Shown: positions 1 to 7,855, numbered from the stretch's first letter. The stretch: 14,075 nucleotides of DNA from Burkholderiales bacterium UBA6064 (GCA_002428895.1 DIYC01000033.1:409-14483); one strand, 5' to 3'. Notes: generated by a model from the sequence alone, not told the origin. Translations and numbers: made by a program.

Positions 1-203
1 AACATGTCAGACGCTTCGATACCTTTCCAGCCAGCAATTGAAGAACCATCAAATGCGTGACCCTCATCAAACTTATCTTCATTAAACCGGTTAGCCGGAA
101 TTGAGACGTGTTGCTCTTTACCACGAGTGTCCGTAAAACGAAAGTCGATAAATTTAACATCATTTTCTGCAACCATCTTCAATACGTCTTGGGCGCTAGC
201 CAT
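1..203 (-). CDS. glnA: glutamine synthetase type I, N-terminal part (cut by window edge)
   Basis: The first 67 codons, read from ATG at 203-201, give a protein beginning [20 protein letters not shown] and continuing with the RFTDTRGK and [12 protein letters not shown] stretches. These are hallmarks of the N-terminal beta-grasp domain of type I (GlnA) glutamine synthetase, which makes glutamine from glutamate, ammonia and ATP in the cytoplasm. The catalytic domain lies beyond the left edge, so the adenylylation tyrosine and active-site residues cannot be checked. A strong ribosome-binding site (CAGGAGA, about 6 bases upstream) fixes the start. An NtrC-type palindrome about 140 bp upstream suggests nitrogen regulation. 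The gene follows crcB in the same direction after a 166-bp gap. Identification is secure; only the part inside the window is described. Confidence 0.96.
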   Translation of the reverse strand, partial: MASAQDVLKMVAENDVKFIDFRFTDTRGKEQHVSIPANRFNEDKFDEGHAFDGSSIAGWKGIEASDM

Positions 204-342
204 TTGTATCTCCTGAGTGAACTATTAAAAAAATAAATACCCAGAACAATAGCATGTTGTTTAGCCTTCCAAACAAAGCCCGCTTTAAAATCAGAAGGAT
301 TTAAAAGAAATGAAATCAAGAGTTGGCTCTAACCCTCGAGAC

Positions 343-358
343 GCACCAATATAGTGCA
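343..358 (-). promoter_or_regulatory. NtrC-type enhancer site upstream of glnA
   Basis: The plus strand reads GCACCAATATAGTGCA, which on the glnA strand is TGCACTATATTGGTGC. This is a dyad with GCAC/GTGC arms. As I recall, the core GCACTATATTGGTGC is the same as one of the NtrC enhancer sites upstream of enterobacterial glnA. It lies 140-155 bp upstream of the glnA start codon, a reasonable enhancer distance, and 12 bp beyond the crcB stop codon. That it binds NtrC is inference from sequence and position. Confidence 0.72.
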
Positions 359-369
359 ACCCTAAGAAA

Positions 370-768
370 TTAAGTTGCCCATAAAGCTGTTTTACTCCCT
401 ACATAAAATGCAAATAAGCAACCCAACACATGCATGGCTGCATGCCCAAGCGCCATGAGTGGCTGAGCTTGAAGCAACTTCATTCCTTCGAAAGTAAATG
501 CAGAAAAAGTGGTGAATCCACCTAAGAAACCTGTCACTACACACAGAAAAAAGGGGGTTTTTGTGGCACCTGCAAACACAACTGCCATAACCCCAGCCAG
601 AAAAGCACCTAACACATTGACTGACAAAATAGCCAATGAAAAAGAAAAAATACTGGCGTGGCCAAATATTAAACTGAACCAATACCTTGCACAGCCACCC
701 AAGCCTGCACCAAAAAAAACAAATATGGAGTTAAAGAGTAAAACCATACCCGTTGTTTGCACAATCAA
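370..768 (-). CDS. crcB: CrcB/Fluc fluoride ion channel
   Basis: This is a small, very hydrophobic protein of 132 residues (125 from the internal ATG) with four membrane segments. It is the dual-topology fluoride exporter CrcB/Fluc, which acts as a dimer in the inner membrane and relieves fluoride toxicity. Family marks seen are GAGLGGCARYW (about 20-30), the Asn of NVLGAFLAG (N51) and the TM3-break motif GFLGGFTTFSAF (80-91), whose phenylalanines line the pore. The longest reading frame starts with TTG at 768, which overlaps the thrC stop codon. The ATG at 747 (residue 8) gives a length closer to family norm and may be the true start; both have weak ribosome-binding sites. It is the last gene of the alaA-hom-thrC unit. 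No fluoride riboswitch is evident, as the upstream sequence is thrC coding. Confidence 0.92.
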   Translation of the reverse strand: MIVQTTGMVLLFNSIFVFFGAGLGGCARYWFSLIFGHASIFSFSLAILSVNVLGAFLAGVMAVVFAGATKTPFFLCVVTGFLGGFTTFSAFTFEGMKLLQAQPLMALGHAAMHVLGCLFAFYVGSKTALWAT

Positions 769-2183
769 ACCCTTGCAGCATACTCAGAAATAAAGCGTTT
801 AATTGAGTCAAGCTGTGCAGGCAATTCAAAAAATCGTTGTGGCAACGCTTCGAGATGCTCAAAACCTTTGGGCACTGGTGGCTTTTTCCCAGTTGCCTCA
901 ACAATAGTATCGCTAAATTTTGCTGCTTTAGCTGTTTCTAAAACAATCATAGGGATACCTTGCTCAACAAATCGCTGCGCAACAAAAATACCATCAGCGG
1001 TATGAGTATCAATAAATTCACCAGTTCGGTGGTATACCTGGGCAATCGTTTCAAGTCGACTGGCATGATTAGAACTACCCGACCTAAAGCCAAACTTTTG
1101 ACTAACCTGTGAGAAGAAAGAAGTTGCTGACAAATCAAACTGACCTTCAGAGGACAACTGCAACCAGAGTTTTTTTAAAGTAGTACTGTCTCGACCAGCT
1201 AGATCATAAATAAATCGCTCAAAATTGGATGCCTTTGAAATATCCATTGAAGGACTGCTAGTGATTACCGTTTCAGCGGCAGACCTAGGGCGATACAAAC
1301 CCGTTTTAAAAAACTCGTCGAGTACATTATTTTCGTTAGTAGCCACTACCAAATAGCGAATAGGTAATCCCATTTGTTTGGCAATATGACCTGCAAGCAC
1401 ATTTCCAAAATTTCCAGATGGGACGGTAAACGACACAGGGTCGCCTATTTTCTTAGCTGTTTTCAAGTAAGCACTAAAATAATAAACCACTTGAGCTGAA
1501 ATTCGCCCCCAGTTAATCGAGTTGACTACTCCAATTTTATAGCGTGCCTTAAAAGCCAAATCTTCGCTTACTGCTTTAACAAGATCTTGGCATTGATCGA
1601 ACAAACCATCGACAACAAGATTAAAAATATTTTTGTCTTGCAAGCTATACATCTGCGCGCGTTGAAACGCACTCATTTTACCAGCGGGTGACAACATGAA
1701 AACGCGTAAACCTTTCTTACCGCGAATCGCATATTCAGCCGCTGAACCTGTATCGCCTGAAGTTGCCCCCAAAATATTAAGCTCTTGGCCTGTTTTAGCT
1801 AATTGATACTCAAATAAATTACCCAATAATTGCATGGCCATGTCTTTAAAGGCGAGTGTAGGCCCGTTAGACAACTCTAAAATAAAAATTCCATCAAATA
1901 AAGAGCGAATGGGAGTGATTTCTTTTGTCCCATAAACCGCCTGAGTATAAGTTTTATTCAGCAGTTTAGCTAAATCTTGCTCTGGAATACCAGACACAAA
2001 TGGCTTTAACACATCAAAAGCCAATTGTGCATACGATAAACCTTGTAATGACTGCAATTGCTGCAGAGTAAATTGTGGATAAAACTCTGGAACCGCTAGA
2101 CCACCATCGGGCGCTAAACCTTCTAAAAGCACTTCAGAAAATGATTTAGGGGACATGCCCCCTCGGCTACTTAAATACTGCAT
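765..2183 (-). CDS. thrC: threonine synthase
   Basis: A 472-residue PLP enzyme that converts O-phosphohomoserine to threonine, the last step of threonine synthesis. The N-terminus (YLSSRGG, then LLEGLAPDGGLAVPE) is typical of proteobacterial ThrC. The PLP-binding lysine is K113 in GPTLAFKDMAMQ. The phosphate-binding loop GATSGDTGSAA spans about 139-149, and the SGNFGN motif is near 254-260. The length matches the longer ThrC form (about 470) usual in this group. The ATG shares one base with the hom stop codon (TAATG), so translation is probably coupled to hom. Its TGA overlaps the TTG candidate start of crcB. No missing catalytic residues were seen. Confidence 0.97.
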   Translation of the reverse strand: MQYLSSRGGMSPKSFSEVLLEGLAPDGGLAVPEFYPQFTLQQLQSLQGLSYAQLAFDVLKPFVSGIPEQDLAKLLNKTYTQAVYGTKEITPIRSLFDGIFILELSNGPTLAFKDMAMQLLGNLFEYQLAKTGQELNILGATSGDTGSAAEYAIRGKKGLRVFMLSPAGKMSAFQRAQMYSLQDKNIFNLVVDGLFDQCQDLVKAVSEDLAFKARYKIGVVNSINWGRISAQVVYYFSAYLKTAKKIGDPVSFTVPSGNFGNVLAGHIAKQMGLPIRYLVVATNENNVLDEFFKTGLYRPRSAAETVITSSPSMDISKASNFERFIYDLAGRDSTTLKKLWLQLSSEGQFDLSATSFFSQVSQKFGFRSGSSNHASRLETIAQVYHRTGEFIDTHTADGIFVAQRFVEQGIPMIVLETAKAAKFSDTIVEATGKKPPVPKGFEHLEALPQRFFELPAQLDSIKRFISEYAARV

Positions 2184-3499
2184 TAGTTTAAGTCCTCTAC
2201 ACGAATTCGTACTACTTTATCTAAAACACTGTCTAGGGTTTCAATCTCGGCTAATGCTTTATTCATATCCCCCTCGATGCAGCTGTGAGTCAACATAATA
2301 ATTTGCGCTTCCTCGCCTTCATCTTCAAGCTGCCGCTGTATCATTGACCCGATTGAAATATGATGCTTAGATAAAATTGAAGTAAGCTGCGCCAACACGC
2401 CAGGTTTATCATCAACCAGCAAACGCAAATAAAAAGAAGTCACCACTTTTTCCATTGGTAACACAGGCTTGTTTTGTAACCGGTCGTACTGAAAGGCCAA
2501 AGTAGAAACTCGACATTGACTCGGTGCTTGAACAAGACGTGCAATCTCGATGAGATCAGCCACGACAGAAGAAGCAGTAGGTAAAGCTCCTGCCCCAGGC
2601 CCGTAATATAAAGTAGAGCCAACTGCATTGGCTTTGATTGACACCGCATTCATAACGCCTTCAACATTGGCAATTAAGCGTTTACTCGGGATCAGTGTAG
2701 GATGAACTCGAAGTTCAACGCCCCCTTCAACCAAACGAGTAATGCCGAGTAACTTGACGCGATACCCCAATTCTTCAGCAAACGCGATGTCTTGAGCGGT
2801 TAACTCTTGAATCCCCTCGATATGCGCTTTGTTAAATTGCGCATGAATACCAAATGCAATGGCGCTGAGTAAAGTAAGTTTGTGCGCGGCATCGATACCC
2901 TCAATGTCGAAAGTAGGGTCAGATTCAGCATAGCCAAGCTGTTGCGCTTGCTTTAAAACTTGGTTAAAGGGCAGCCCTTTATCGCGCATTTCAGACAAAA
3001 TAAAATTAGAGGTTCCATTGATAATGCCTGCAACGTATTCAATTTGATTGCCCGCCAAACCTTCTTTAAGCGCCTTAATCACAGGGATGCCACCTGCAAC
3101 CGCAGATTCAAACAGTACAGGTACGTTGGCTTGCGCAGCAGCACTAAAAATCTCATCCCCATGAACAGCTAACAAAGCCTTGTTCGCTGTGACAACAGGC
3201 TTACCTGCCTGAATGGCAGCTAGCACTAGCTGCTTAGCCACCGTGTAGCCACCAATTAATTCGACCACTACCTCAACTTCAGGATGCTTGACAACAGCAA
3301 GCCCATCTGAAAAGACTTGAACCTGATCACCTACAATTTTTTTTGCGCGTTCAATATTTTGAACTGCTACAGCAACAACCTGAATCGGAAAGCCAAGACG
3401 ACGCTCAATTTCTTGAGCATTCTCATTTAAAACGGTGTACGTGCCACCGCCAACAGTACCTAATCCGAGAAGACCAACTTTGAATGATTTTTTACTCAT
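2183..3499 (-). CDS. hom: homoserine dehydrogenase
   Basis: A 438-residue NAD(P)-dependent homoserine dehydrogenase (aspartate semialdehyde to homoserine), monofunctional and without an aspartokinase domain. The Rossmann glycine motif GLLGLGTVGGGTY is at residues 9-21. VTANKALLA carries a conserved lysine near 105. AVAGGIPVIK and GIINGTSNFIL follow, then YAESDPTFDIEGIDAAHK with the conserved Asp and Lys of the catalytic domain. From about residue 352 to the end there is an ACT domain (LLVDDKPGVLAQLTSIL), which usually mediates threonine feedback inhibition. It sits 11 bp after the aminotransferase and overlaps thrC by one base, so it is mid-operon. Length and motifs are normal for the family. 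Confidence 0.97.
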   Translation of the reverse strand: MSKKSFKVGLLGLGTVGGGTYTVLNENAQEIERRLGFPIQVVAVAVQNIERAKKIVGDQVQVFSDGLAVVKHPEVEVVVELIGGYTVAKQLVLAAIQAGKPVVTANKALLAVHGDEIFSAAAQANVPVLFESAVAGGIPVIKALKEGLAGNQIEYVAGIINGTSNFILSEMRDKGLPFNQVLKQAQQLGYAESDPTFDIEGIDAAHKLTLLSAIAFGIHAQFNKAHIEGIQELTAQDIAFAEELGYRVKLLGITRLVEGGVELRVHPTLIPSKRLIANVEGVMNAVSIKANAVGSTLYYGPGAGALPTASSVVADLIEIARLVQAPSQCRVSTLAFQYDRLQNKPVLPMEKVVTSFYLRLLVDDKPGVLAQLTSILSKHHISIGSMIQRQLEDEGEEAQIIMLTHSCIEGDMNKALAEIETLDSVLDKVVRIRVEDLN

Positions 3500-3510
3500 T
3501 ATGTGTAACT

Positions 3511-4752
3511 TTAAGAACCAACCAATTTGTTGGCATATTGATGACGATAAAACTCTAAGAATTTAGCAATTCTACCTACTGAGTCGACCAGATCATCGAC
3601 ACTTGGTAAAAAAACCAATCTAAAGTGATCGGGAGAATGCCAATTAAACCCAGTACCTTGTACAACCAACACTTTTTCAGCTTCGAGTAAATCAAGAACA
3701 AACTCTTGATCATTTTTAATAGGGTACACAGCAGGATCTAGCCGAGGGAATAAATACAAAGCTGCTTTGGGCTTTACACAAGTAACACCAGGAATATTGG
3801 TGATTAATTGATGCGCTAGATCGCGCCGAGCGGTTAATCGCCCCCCAGGCTTCACTAAATCGTTGATACTTTGGTAGCCGCCTAAAGAAGTTTGAACTGC
3901 AAATTGTGCCGGCACATTGGCACACAAACGCATCGATGCCAAAATCACTAAACCATCGATGTAATCCCGTGCCTGGCGTTTATCACCTGAAATAATCATC
4001 CATCCCGAACGATAACCACAAGCACGATAATTTTTACTTAATCCGTTTAAAGTAATAAACAACACGTCATCAGCCAAACTTGCTACCGAGACGTGACTAT
4101 GGCCATCGTAAATCATTTTGTCGTAAATTTCGTCTGCAAAAATGATCAAATCATGTTGCCTAGCCACTTGAATAATTTCAAGCAACACCTCTTTAGGATA
4201 CAGTGCGCCCGTTGGATTATTGGGGTTAATCAACACCAACGCACGGGTTTTTTCAGTGATCAGCGAACGCATATGCGCAACATCAGGATACCAATCCGAT
4301 TGTTCATCACACAGATAATGCCGCGCTTGCCCCCCTGCAATACTCACCGCGGCTGTCCATAATGGATAATCAGGTGACGGCACCAACACTTCATCACCAT
4401 TGTTTAACAACCCTTGCATACACATCACGATCAGCTCTGAAACGCCATTACCCATAATAATGTCGTCTAATTCAACCCCTGCAATATTTTTTTGCTGGCA
4501 ATAGTGCATGACTGCTTTACGCGCAGCAAATAAGCCTTTGCTGTCTGTGTAGCCTGAAGCCTCACCTAAATTCACAATCACATCGTGTCGCACTTCGTCA
4601 GGTGCCTCAAAACCAAAAGGAGCCAAATTACCAATATTTAGCTTTAAAATACGGTGCCCCTCCTCTTCCATTTGACGCGCACGTTGCAAAACCGGACCAC
4701 GAATGTCATAGCAAACATTGGCCAATTTTGAGGATTTTAAAATAGGCTTCAT
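3511..4752 (-). CDS. alaA: alanine-synthesising aminotransferase, AlaA type (PLP, class I/II)
   Basis: A 413-residue fold-type I aminotransferase that closely resembles E. coli AlaA (YfbQ) along its whole length. It shares the N-terminus SSKLANVCYDIRGPVLQRA, GNGVSELIV (101-109), SPDYPLWTAAVS (126-137), INPNNPTGA (175-183), FADEIYDK (205-212) and MRLCANVPAQ. The PLP lysine is K240 in NGLSKNYRACGYRSGW, and the substrate-carboxylate arginine is in DHFRLV. AlaA transfers amino groups between glutamate and pyruvate to make alanine, so a cytoplasmic alanine-biosynthesis role is the best call; AlaC/YfdZ-like enzymes are the alternative. The ATG is preceded by AAGG. It is the first gene of the unit with hom and thrC. 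One small oddity is NIGNLAPFGF, where the family usually has NIGNPAPFGF. Confidence 0.9.
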   Translation of the reverse strand: MKPILKSSKLANVCYDIRGPVLQRARQMEEEGHRILKLNIGNLAPFGFEAPDEVRHDVIVNLGEASGYTDSKGLFAARKAVMHYCQQKNIAGVELDDIIMGNGVSELIVMCMQGLLNNGDEVLVPSPDYPLWTAAVSIAGGQARHYLCDEQSDWYPDVAHMRSLITEKTRALVLINPNNPTGALYPKEVLLEIIQVARQHDLIIFADEIYDKMIYDGHSHVSVASLADDVLFITLNGLSKNYRACGYRSGWMIISGDKRQARDYIDGLVILASMRLCANVPAQFAVQTSLGGYQSINDLVKPGGRLTARRDLAHQLITNIPGVTCVKPKAALYLFPRLDPAVYPIKNDQEFVLDLLEAEKVLVVQGTGFNWHSPDHFRLVFLPSVDDLVDSVGRIAKFLEFYRHQYANKLVGS

Positions 4753-4766
4753 AAATACCTTGTAAA

Positions 4767-4796
4767 ATTAAACATTATTGCGATTTTAGATAACAA
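4767..4796 (-). promoter_or_regulatory. candidate sigma-70 promoter for alaA-hom-thrC-crcB
   Basis: On the minus strand TTGTTA (4796-4791) is followed after 18 bases by TTTAAT (4772-4767), a fair match to -35/-10 boxes. It lies in the 75-bp divergent gap between alaA and the Mth938-like gene. The implied transcript start would leave only a very short leader before the ATG at 4752, which weakens the call. Confidence 0.3.
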
Positions 4797-4827
4797 CCAA
4801 AAACCATTAAATTTTAAGCGCAAAACC

Positions 4828-5217
4828 ATGAAATTAGAGCAAGAAAACCCCAACTCTAAATCGTTTATTTATCGTTATAACGAAAATAGTGTAGTTGTTA
4901 ATCAACAAACCTACACCCAAAGCGTGTTTTTTGGCACTCAAATTAGCCCACAACTGTGGCTCAATGCCACACCTCACTCGTTGACGGTGCAACATGTTGA
5001 ACAACTTTTTAATCACTGTGAACAAACACCTGAAATTTTAATTATTGGCACAGGTCGACAACAAACTTTTCCCAGCATTCAGGTTCAGCAATTTATTATC
5101 CAACGCAAATGCCCCGTTGAATACATGAATACCCCAGCCGCTTGTCGAACATTCAACATTCTGATGGGTGAAAACAGGCAAGTAATTGCAGGTCTTTTAT
5201 TGGATCAACCGCAATGA
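4828..5217 (+). CDS. Mth938-like domain protein (DUF498 / PF04430)
   Basis: A 129-residue soluble protein of the Mth938-like fold, the family that includes the mitochondrial complex I assembly factor NDUFAF3. Family marks are the central IIGTGRQQTFPS segment (about 73-84), then PVEYMNTPAACRTFNIL (about 96-112), and a basic-hydrophobic tail ending in VIAGLLL. The molecular function in bacteria is not established. It begins a plus-strand run, divergent from alaA across 75 bp, and its stop overlaps the next start as ATGA, implying translational coupling with the membrane protein. This pair next to the aminotransferase/hom block recurs in betaproteobacteria as far as I recall. The ribosome-binding site is weak. 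Confidence 0.88.
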   Translation: MKLEQENPNSKSFIYRYNENSVVVNQQTYTQSVFFGTQISPQLWLNATPHSLTVQHVEQLFNHCEQTPEILIIGTGRQQTFPSIQVQQFIIQRKCPVEYMNTPAACRTFNILMGENRQVIAGLLLDQPQ

Positions 5218-5585
5218 CTCCGTTCGCTTTTGGTCTCATTTTAGTCGGCGTTCTTTTAAATGCAGCCGCTCAATTTTTTTTAAAAATGGCAACCAACTCA
5301 TTAGGCATGCTGCATATTAACCACTTTTTTTCATTTCAAAATTTAGGTCATATGCTAACCCAGTGGCCACTATTAGTTGGTTTATGCAGTTACGGATTAT
5401 CCTTAGTGATTTGGTTGATGGCTCTGTCTCGAACCGACGTCACTCTGGCCTACCCCATGCTTGCAATCGGTTATATTATCAATGCGCTTGCAGCGCAAGC
5501 ATTTTTAGGTGAAATCGTATCCGTTCAACGCTGGCTTGCCACTGCAATCATTTTTATTGGCGTTGTTTTATTAGCGCGATCTTAA
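5214..5585 (+). CDS. four-helix EamA/SMR-like membrane transporter
   Basis: A 123-residue integral inner-membrane protein with four predicted helices at about 3-23, 50-69, 76-96 and 104-121. It resembles the small EamA / ArnE-ArnF-like branch of the drug/metabolite transporter superfamily. Conserved-looking elements are NAAAQFFLKMA at the end of helix 1, RTDVTLAYPMLAIGYIINAL in helix 3, LGEIVS, and the final helix IIFIGVVLLARS. The acidic residue that defines EmrE-type multidrug transporters in helix 1 is absent (Asn and Ala occupy that part), so drug export should not be assumed. Such proteins normally act as dimers; the substrate is unknown. Its ATG overlaps the preceding TGA (ATGA), indicating coupled translation. 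Confidence 0.85.
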   Translation: MTPFAFGLILVGVLLNAAAQFFLKMATNSLGMLHINHFFSFQNLGHMLTQWPLLVGLCSYGLSLVIWLMALSRTDVTLAYPMLAIGYIINALAAQAFLGEIVSVQRWLATAIIFIGVVLLARS

Positions 5586-5640
5586 CCGATTACCTACAAC
5601 ATGAACGCAAACACTCAAACACTAATTCCAGGAGATTATT

Positions 5641-6108
5641 TTGACCACTGAACTGGGTAAACCCATTCCTGATTTTCAAGTAGAAAGCACCAACGGCCCA
5701 ATCACCTTATCTAGCCTTAAAGGCAAAACCGTGGTGCTTTACTTTTACCCCAAAGACAACACCCCAGGCTGTACCACAGAAGGTGAAAATTTTCGCGATT
5801 TATACCCTGAATTTCAACAACACAACTGTGAAGTTTTTGGTATTTCCCGAGATTCAGTCAAAAGTCACTGTCAATTTAAAAGCAAAAAAGAATTTCCGTT
5901 CGAATTACTGGCTGACAGTGAAGAACACCTATGCCAGTTATTTGATGTAATAAAACAAAAAAACATGTATGGCAAACAAGTTCGAGGAATAGAAAGGAGT
6001 ACCTTTGTAATCAATAACAAAAGCGAACTGATCGCCCAGTGGCGCAAAGTGAAAATAGCTAACCATGCCCAAGAAGTACTTGACTTTATCAAGAAAAATA
6101 CCACCTAA
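5641..6108 (+). CDS. bcp: thiol peroxidase, Bcp/PrxQ family
   Basis: A 155-residue cytoplasmic peroxiredoxin that reduces hydrogen peroxide and organic hydroperoxides. The AhpC/TSA-type thioredoxin fold begins with LGKPIPDF. The peroxidatic cysteine is C44 in FYPKDNTPGCTTEGENFRD, and FGISRDSVKSH and FPFELLAD follow, all typical of Bcp. The family's usual resolving cysteine five residues after C44 is missing (E/G/E/N there). The remaining cysteines are C63, C77 and C98, of which C77 in the helix after the SRDSVKSH motif is the best placed for an alternative resolving role. The start is TTG, supported by AGGAG six bases upstream. Length is normal. Confidence 0.94.
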   Translation: MTTELGKPIPDFQVESTNGPITLSSLKGKTVVLYFYPKDNTPGCTTEGENFRDLYPEFQQHNCEVFGISRDSVKSHCQFKSKKEFPFELLADSEEHLCQLFDVIKQKNMYGKQVRGIERSTFVINNKSELIAQWRKVKIANHAQEVLDFIKKNTT

Positions 6109-6156
6109 TAAGTCAAATGCAAGTGACGATGCGGACTGACCAACCCCGCCTTCTGT

Positions 6157-6175
6157 TAATCAACTTTTTTGATTA
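6157..6175 (+). repeat. inverted repeat just before phoH start
   Basis: TAATCAA (6157-6163) and TTGATTA (6169-6175) form a perfect 7-bp inverted repeat with a 5-base loop of CTTTT. It ends six bases before the phoH ATG and covers the alternative TTG start. It is A+T-rich and so weak as an RNA hairpin, but well placed to be an operator or to affect ribosome access. A related dyad occurs at 10949-10965. Confidence 0.45.
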
Positions 6176-6180
6176 TTGAC

Positions 6181-7803
6181 ATGCCACTACCCAAAGAACC
6201 CACACACAAAGCGTCTATATTAAGAGACATTCCACCCATACTGATTCAAACCAAACAGAGTGATTTGGATAAACCCTTAACACCCAGGTTAGTACATTCG
6301 ACACAACCTACCGTTGCGAAAAGTCCAAGCAGCTCACAACCCGAACTTTCAACCCCACGATCCAAACTCAAGGCAACCCCCGGTAAACTAAAAAGCCCAA
6401 GACGACAACGAACAAGTAATGCAGCAAAATTGTTTGTACTTGACACCAACGTGCTGATGCACGACCCAATGTCTTTATTTCGGTTTGCTGAACATGATGT
6501 GTTTCTCCCTCTCATTACCCTTGAAGAACTTGACGATCATAAAAAAGGAATGTCTGAGGTTGCTCGAAATGCTCGGCAAGTGAGTCGCTATTTAGATTCA
6601 TTAATGGAACAAAACGACGACCTGAGCGCAGGCTTTTGCCTAAACAGTTTGGGTCATATTGACGCAACAGGTAACTTACACTTACAGTCCCAAGAGTTAT
6701 CGGCTGAATTACCCAACATACTACCCACGGGGAAAGCAGACAATCAAATTTTATCGGTCGTTTATTCGTTAGCACAACAGCATTCTACCAAAGAAGTTGT
6801 ACTCGTCAGCAAAGACATTAACATGCGGATTAAAGCCCGTGCCCTAGGGTTATTGGCTGAAGACTATTTTAATGACCAAGTTCTTGAAGATCGAGATCTT
6901 TTATACTCCGGCCTACTCGAACTAGCCCCAGATTTTTGGGACAAAAACAGTAAAGGCATGGAAAGCTGGCAACAAGCAGGCTTAACCTATTACAAAATTA
7001 GTGGCCCAGCTGTTAAAGACATGCTCATTAACCAATTTGTGTTTTGCGACGCAGGTTTGCCTTTAGTGGCTCAAGTCAAAGAAATTAACGGCAGAATGGC
7101 CATTCTGCAAACTTTACGAGATTATTCACACTCCAAGAACTCAGTTTGGGGAATCACCGCCCGTAACAGAGAACAAAATTTAGCCTTAAATCTACTCATG
7201 AATACGAACTGTGACTTTGTCACTATTTTAGGCCAAGCAGGTACCGGAAAAACCCTATTGGCTTTGGCAGCAGGGCTTTCTCAAGTTTTAGAAAGTCGCC
7301 AGTACTCTGAAATTATTGTGACCCGTGCCACTGTTTCTGTGGGCGAAGACATCGGTTTTTTACCAGGAACCGAAGAAGAAAAAATGGCGCCATGGATGGG
7401 GGCTTTTGAAGACAATCTTGAGGTACTCAACAACCCTCATCTAACAACCAATCATGATTGGGGAAGACAAAACCCAACTGCTGAATTAATCAAAAGCAAA
7501 GTAAAAATCAAATCGATGAATTTTATGCGAGGGCGCACCTTTTTAAATAAATACTTAATTATTGATGAAGCACAAAACCTAAGCCCCAAACAAATGAAAA
7601 CATTAATTACCCGCGCAGGCCCAGGCACTAAAATTGTTTGTCTAGGTAACTTATCGCAAATTGATACGCCTTACCTCACTGAAGGCTCTTCAGGATTGTC
7701 GTATGTAGTTGAACGGTTTAAAGGCTGGCCTCATTCTGGGCATATCACCCTTCAGCGTGGCGAGCGATCTCGTTTAGCAGATTTTGCAGCAGAATCGCTG
7801 TAA
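6181..7803 (+). CDS. PIN domain-PhoH ATPase fusion (PhoH2-like)
   Basis: A 540-residue two-domain protein. A Pro/Ser/Lys-rich linker (about 1-80) leads into a PIN ribonuclease domain beginning LFVLDTNVLMHDP (catalytic Asp at about 88), with EELDDHKKG and, near 220, KDINMRIKA. The PhoH P-loop ATPase occupies the C-terminal half: Walker A GQAGTGKT at 351-358, Walker B LIIDEAQN near 459-466, and an RGERS finger near the end. Characterised PIN-PhoH proteins unwind and cleave RNA; the substrate here is unknown. A TTG at 6169 would add four residues (MIID), but the ATG at 6181 gives MPLPK, the N-terminus I recall for betaproteobacterial homologues, so I prefer it. Neither start has a clear ribosome-binding site, and a small hairpin lies just upstream (6157-6175). 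Confidence 0.93.
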   Translation: MPLPKEPTHKASILRDIPPILIQTKQSDLDKPLTPRLVHSTQPTVAKSPSSSQPELSTPRSKLKATPGKLKSPRRQRTSNAAKLFVLDTNVLMHDPMSLFRFAEHDVFLPLITLEELDDHKKGMSEVARNARQVSRYLDSLMEQNDDLSAGFCLNSLGHIDATGNLHLQSQELSAELPNILPTGKADNQILSVVYSLAQQHSTKEVVLVSKDINMRIKARALGLLAEDYFNDQVLEDRDLLYSGLLELAPDFWDKNSKGMESWQQAGLTYYKISGPAVKDMLINQFVFCDAGLPLVAQVKEINGRMAILQTLRDYSHSKNSVWGITARNREQNLALNLLMNTNCDFVTILGQAGTGKTLLALAAGLSQVLESRQYSEIIVTRATVSVGEDIGFLPGTEEEKMAPWMGAFEDNLEVLNNPHLTTNHDWGRQNPTAELIKSKVKIKSMNFMRGRTFLNKYLIIDEAQNLSPKQMKTLITRAGPGTKIVCLGNLSQIDTPYLTEGSSGLSYVVERFKGWPHSGHITLQRGERSRLADFAAESL

Positions 7804-7816
7804 AAAAATATGGCTT

Positions 7817-7847
7817 GTAGGGTAGCCGTGCATTAGGCTAGCCCTAC
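7817..7847. terminator. bidirectional hairpin terminator between convergent genes
   Basis: GTAGGGTAGCC (7817-7827) pairs with GGCTAGCCCTAC (7836-7847), with one bulged base and an 8-base loop. It lies between the stop of the PhoH gene (7803) and the stop of the unrecognised minus-strand gene (7856). A run of A at 7802-7808 would read as a U tract for minus-strand transcripts, though about 8 bases from the stem. The plus-strand side has only a weak U tract. It probably ends transcription of both genes. Confidence 0.7.
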
Positions 7848-7855
7848 TGTTCAAT

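Noticed and set aside
343..358. Transcription terminator after crcB
   Set aside because: The dyad has only a 4-bp GC stem if folded as RNA and no T run follows; an NtrC-type operator explains it better.
509..793. Plus-strand frame opposite crcB and the thrC end
   Set aside because: It is Lys/Pro-rich with no family features, and crcB on the other strand has clear conserved motifs throughout.
4093..4362. Open frame on the plus strand opposite the aminotransferase gene
   Set aside because: It is antisense to well-conserved aminotransferase coding sequence, has no recognisable protein features and is best seen as a by-product of codon use.
5601..5651. Possible 16-codon leader peptide before bcp
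   Set aside because: It has no ribosome-binding site, no attenuator-like hairpins and no run of regulatory codons; it probably arises by chance.
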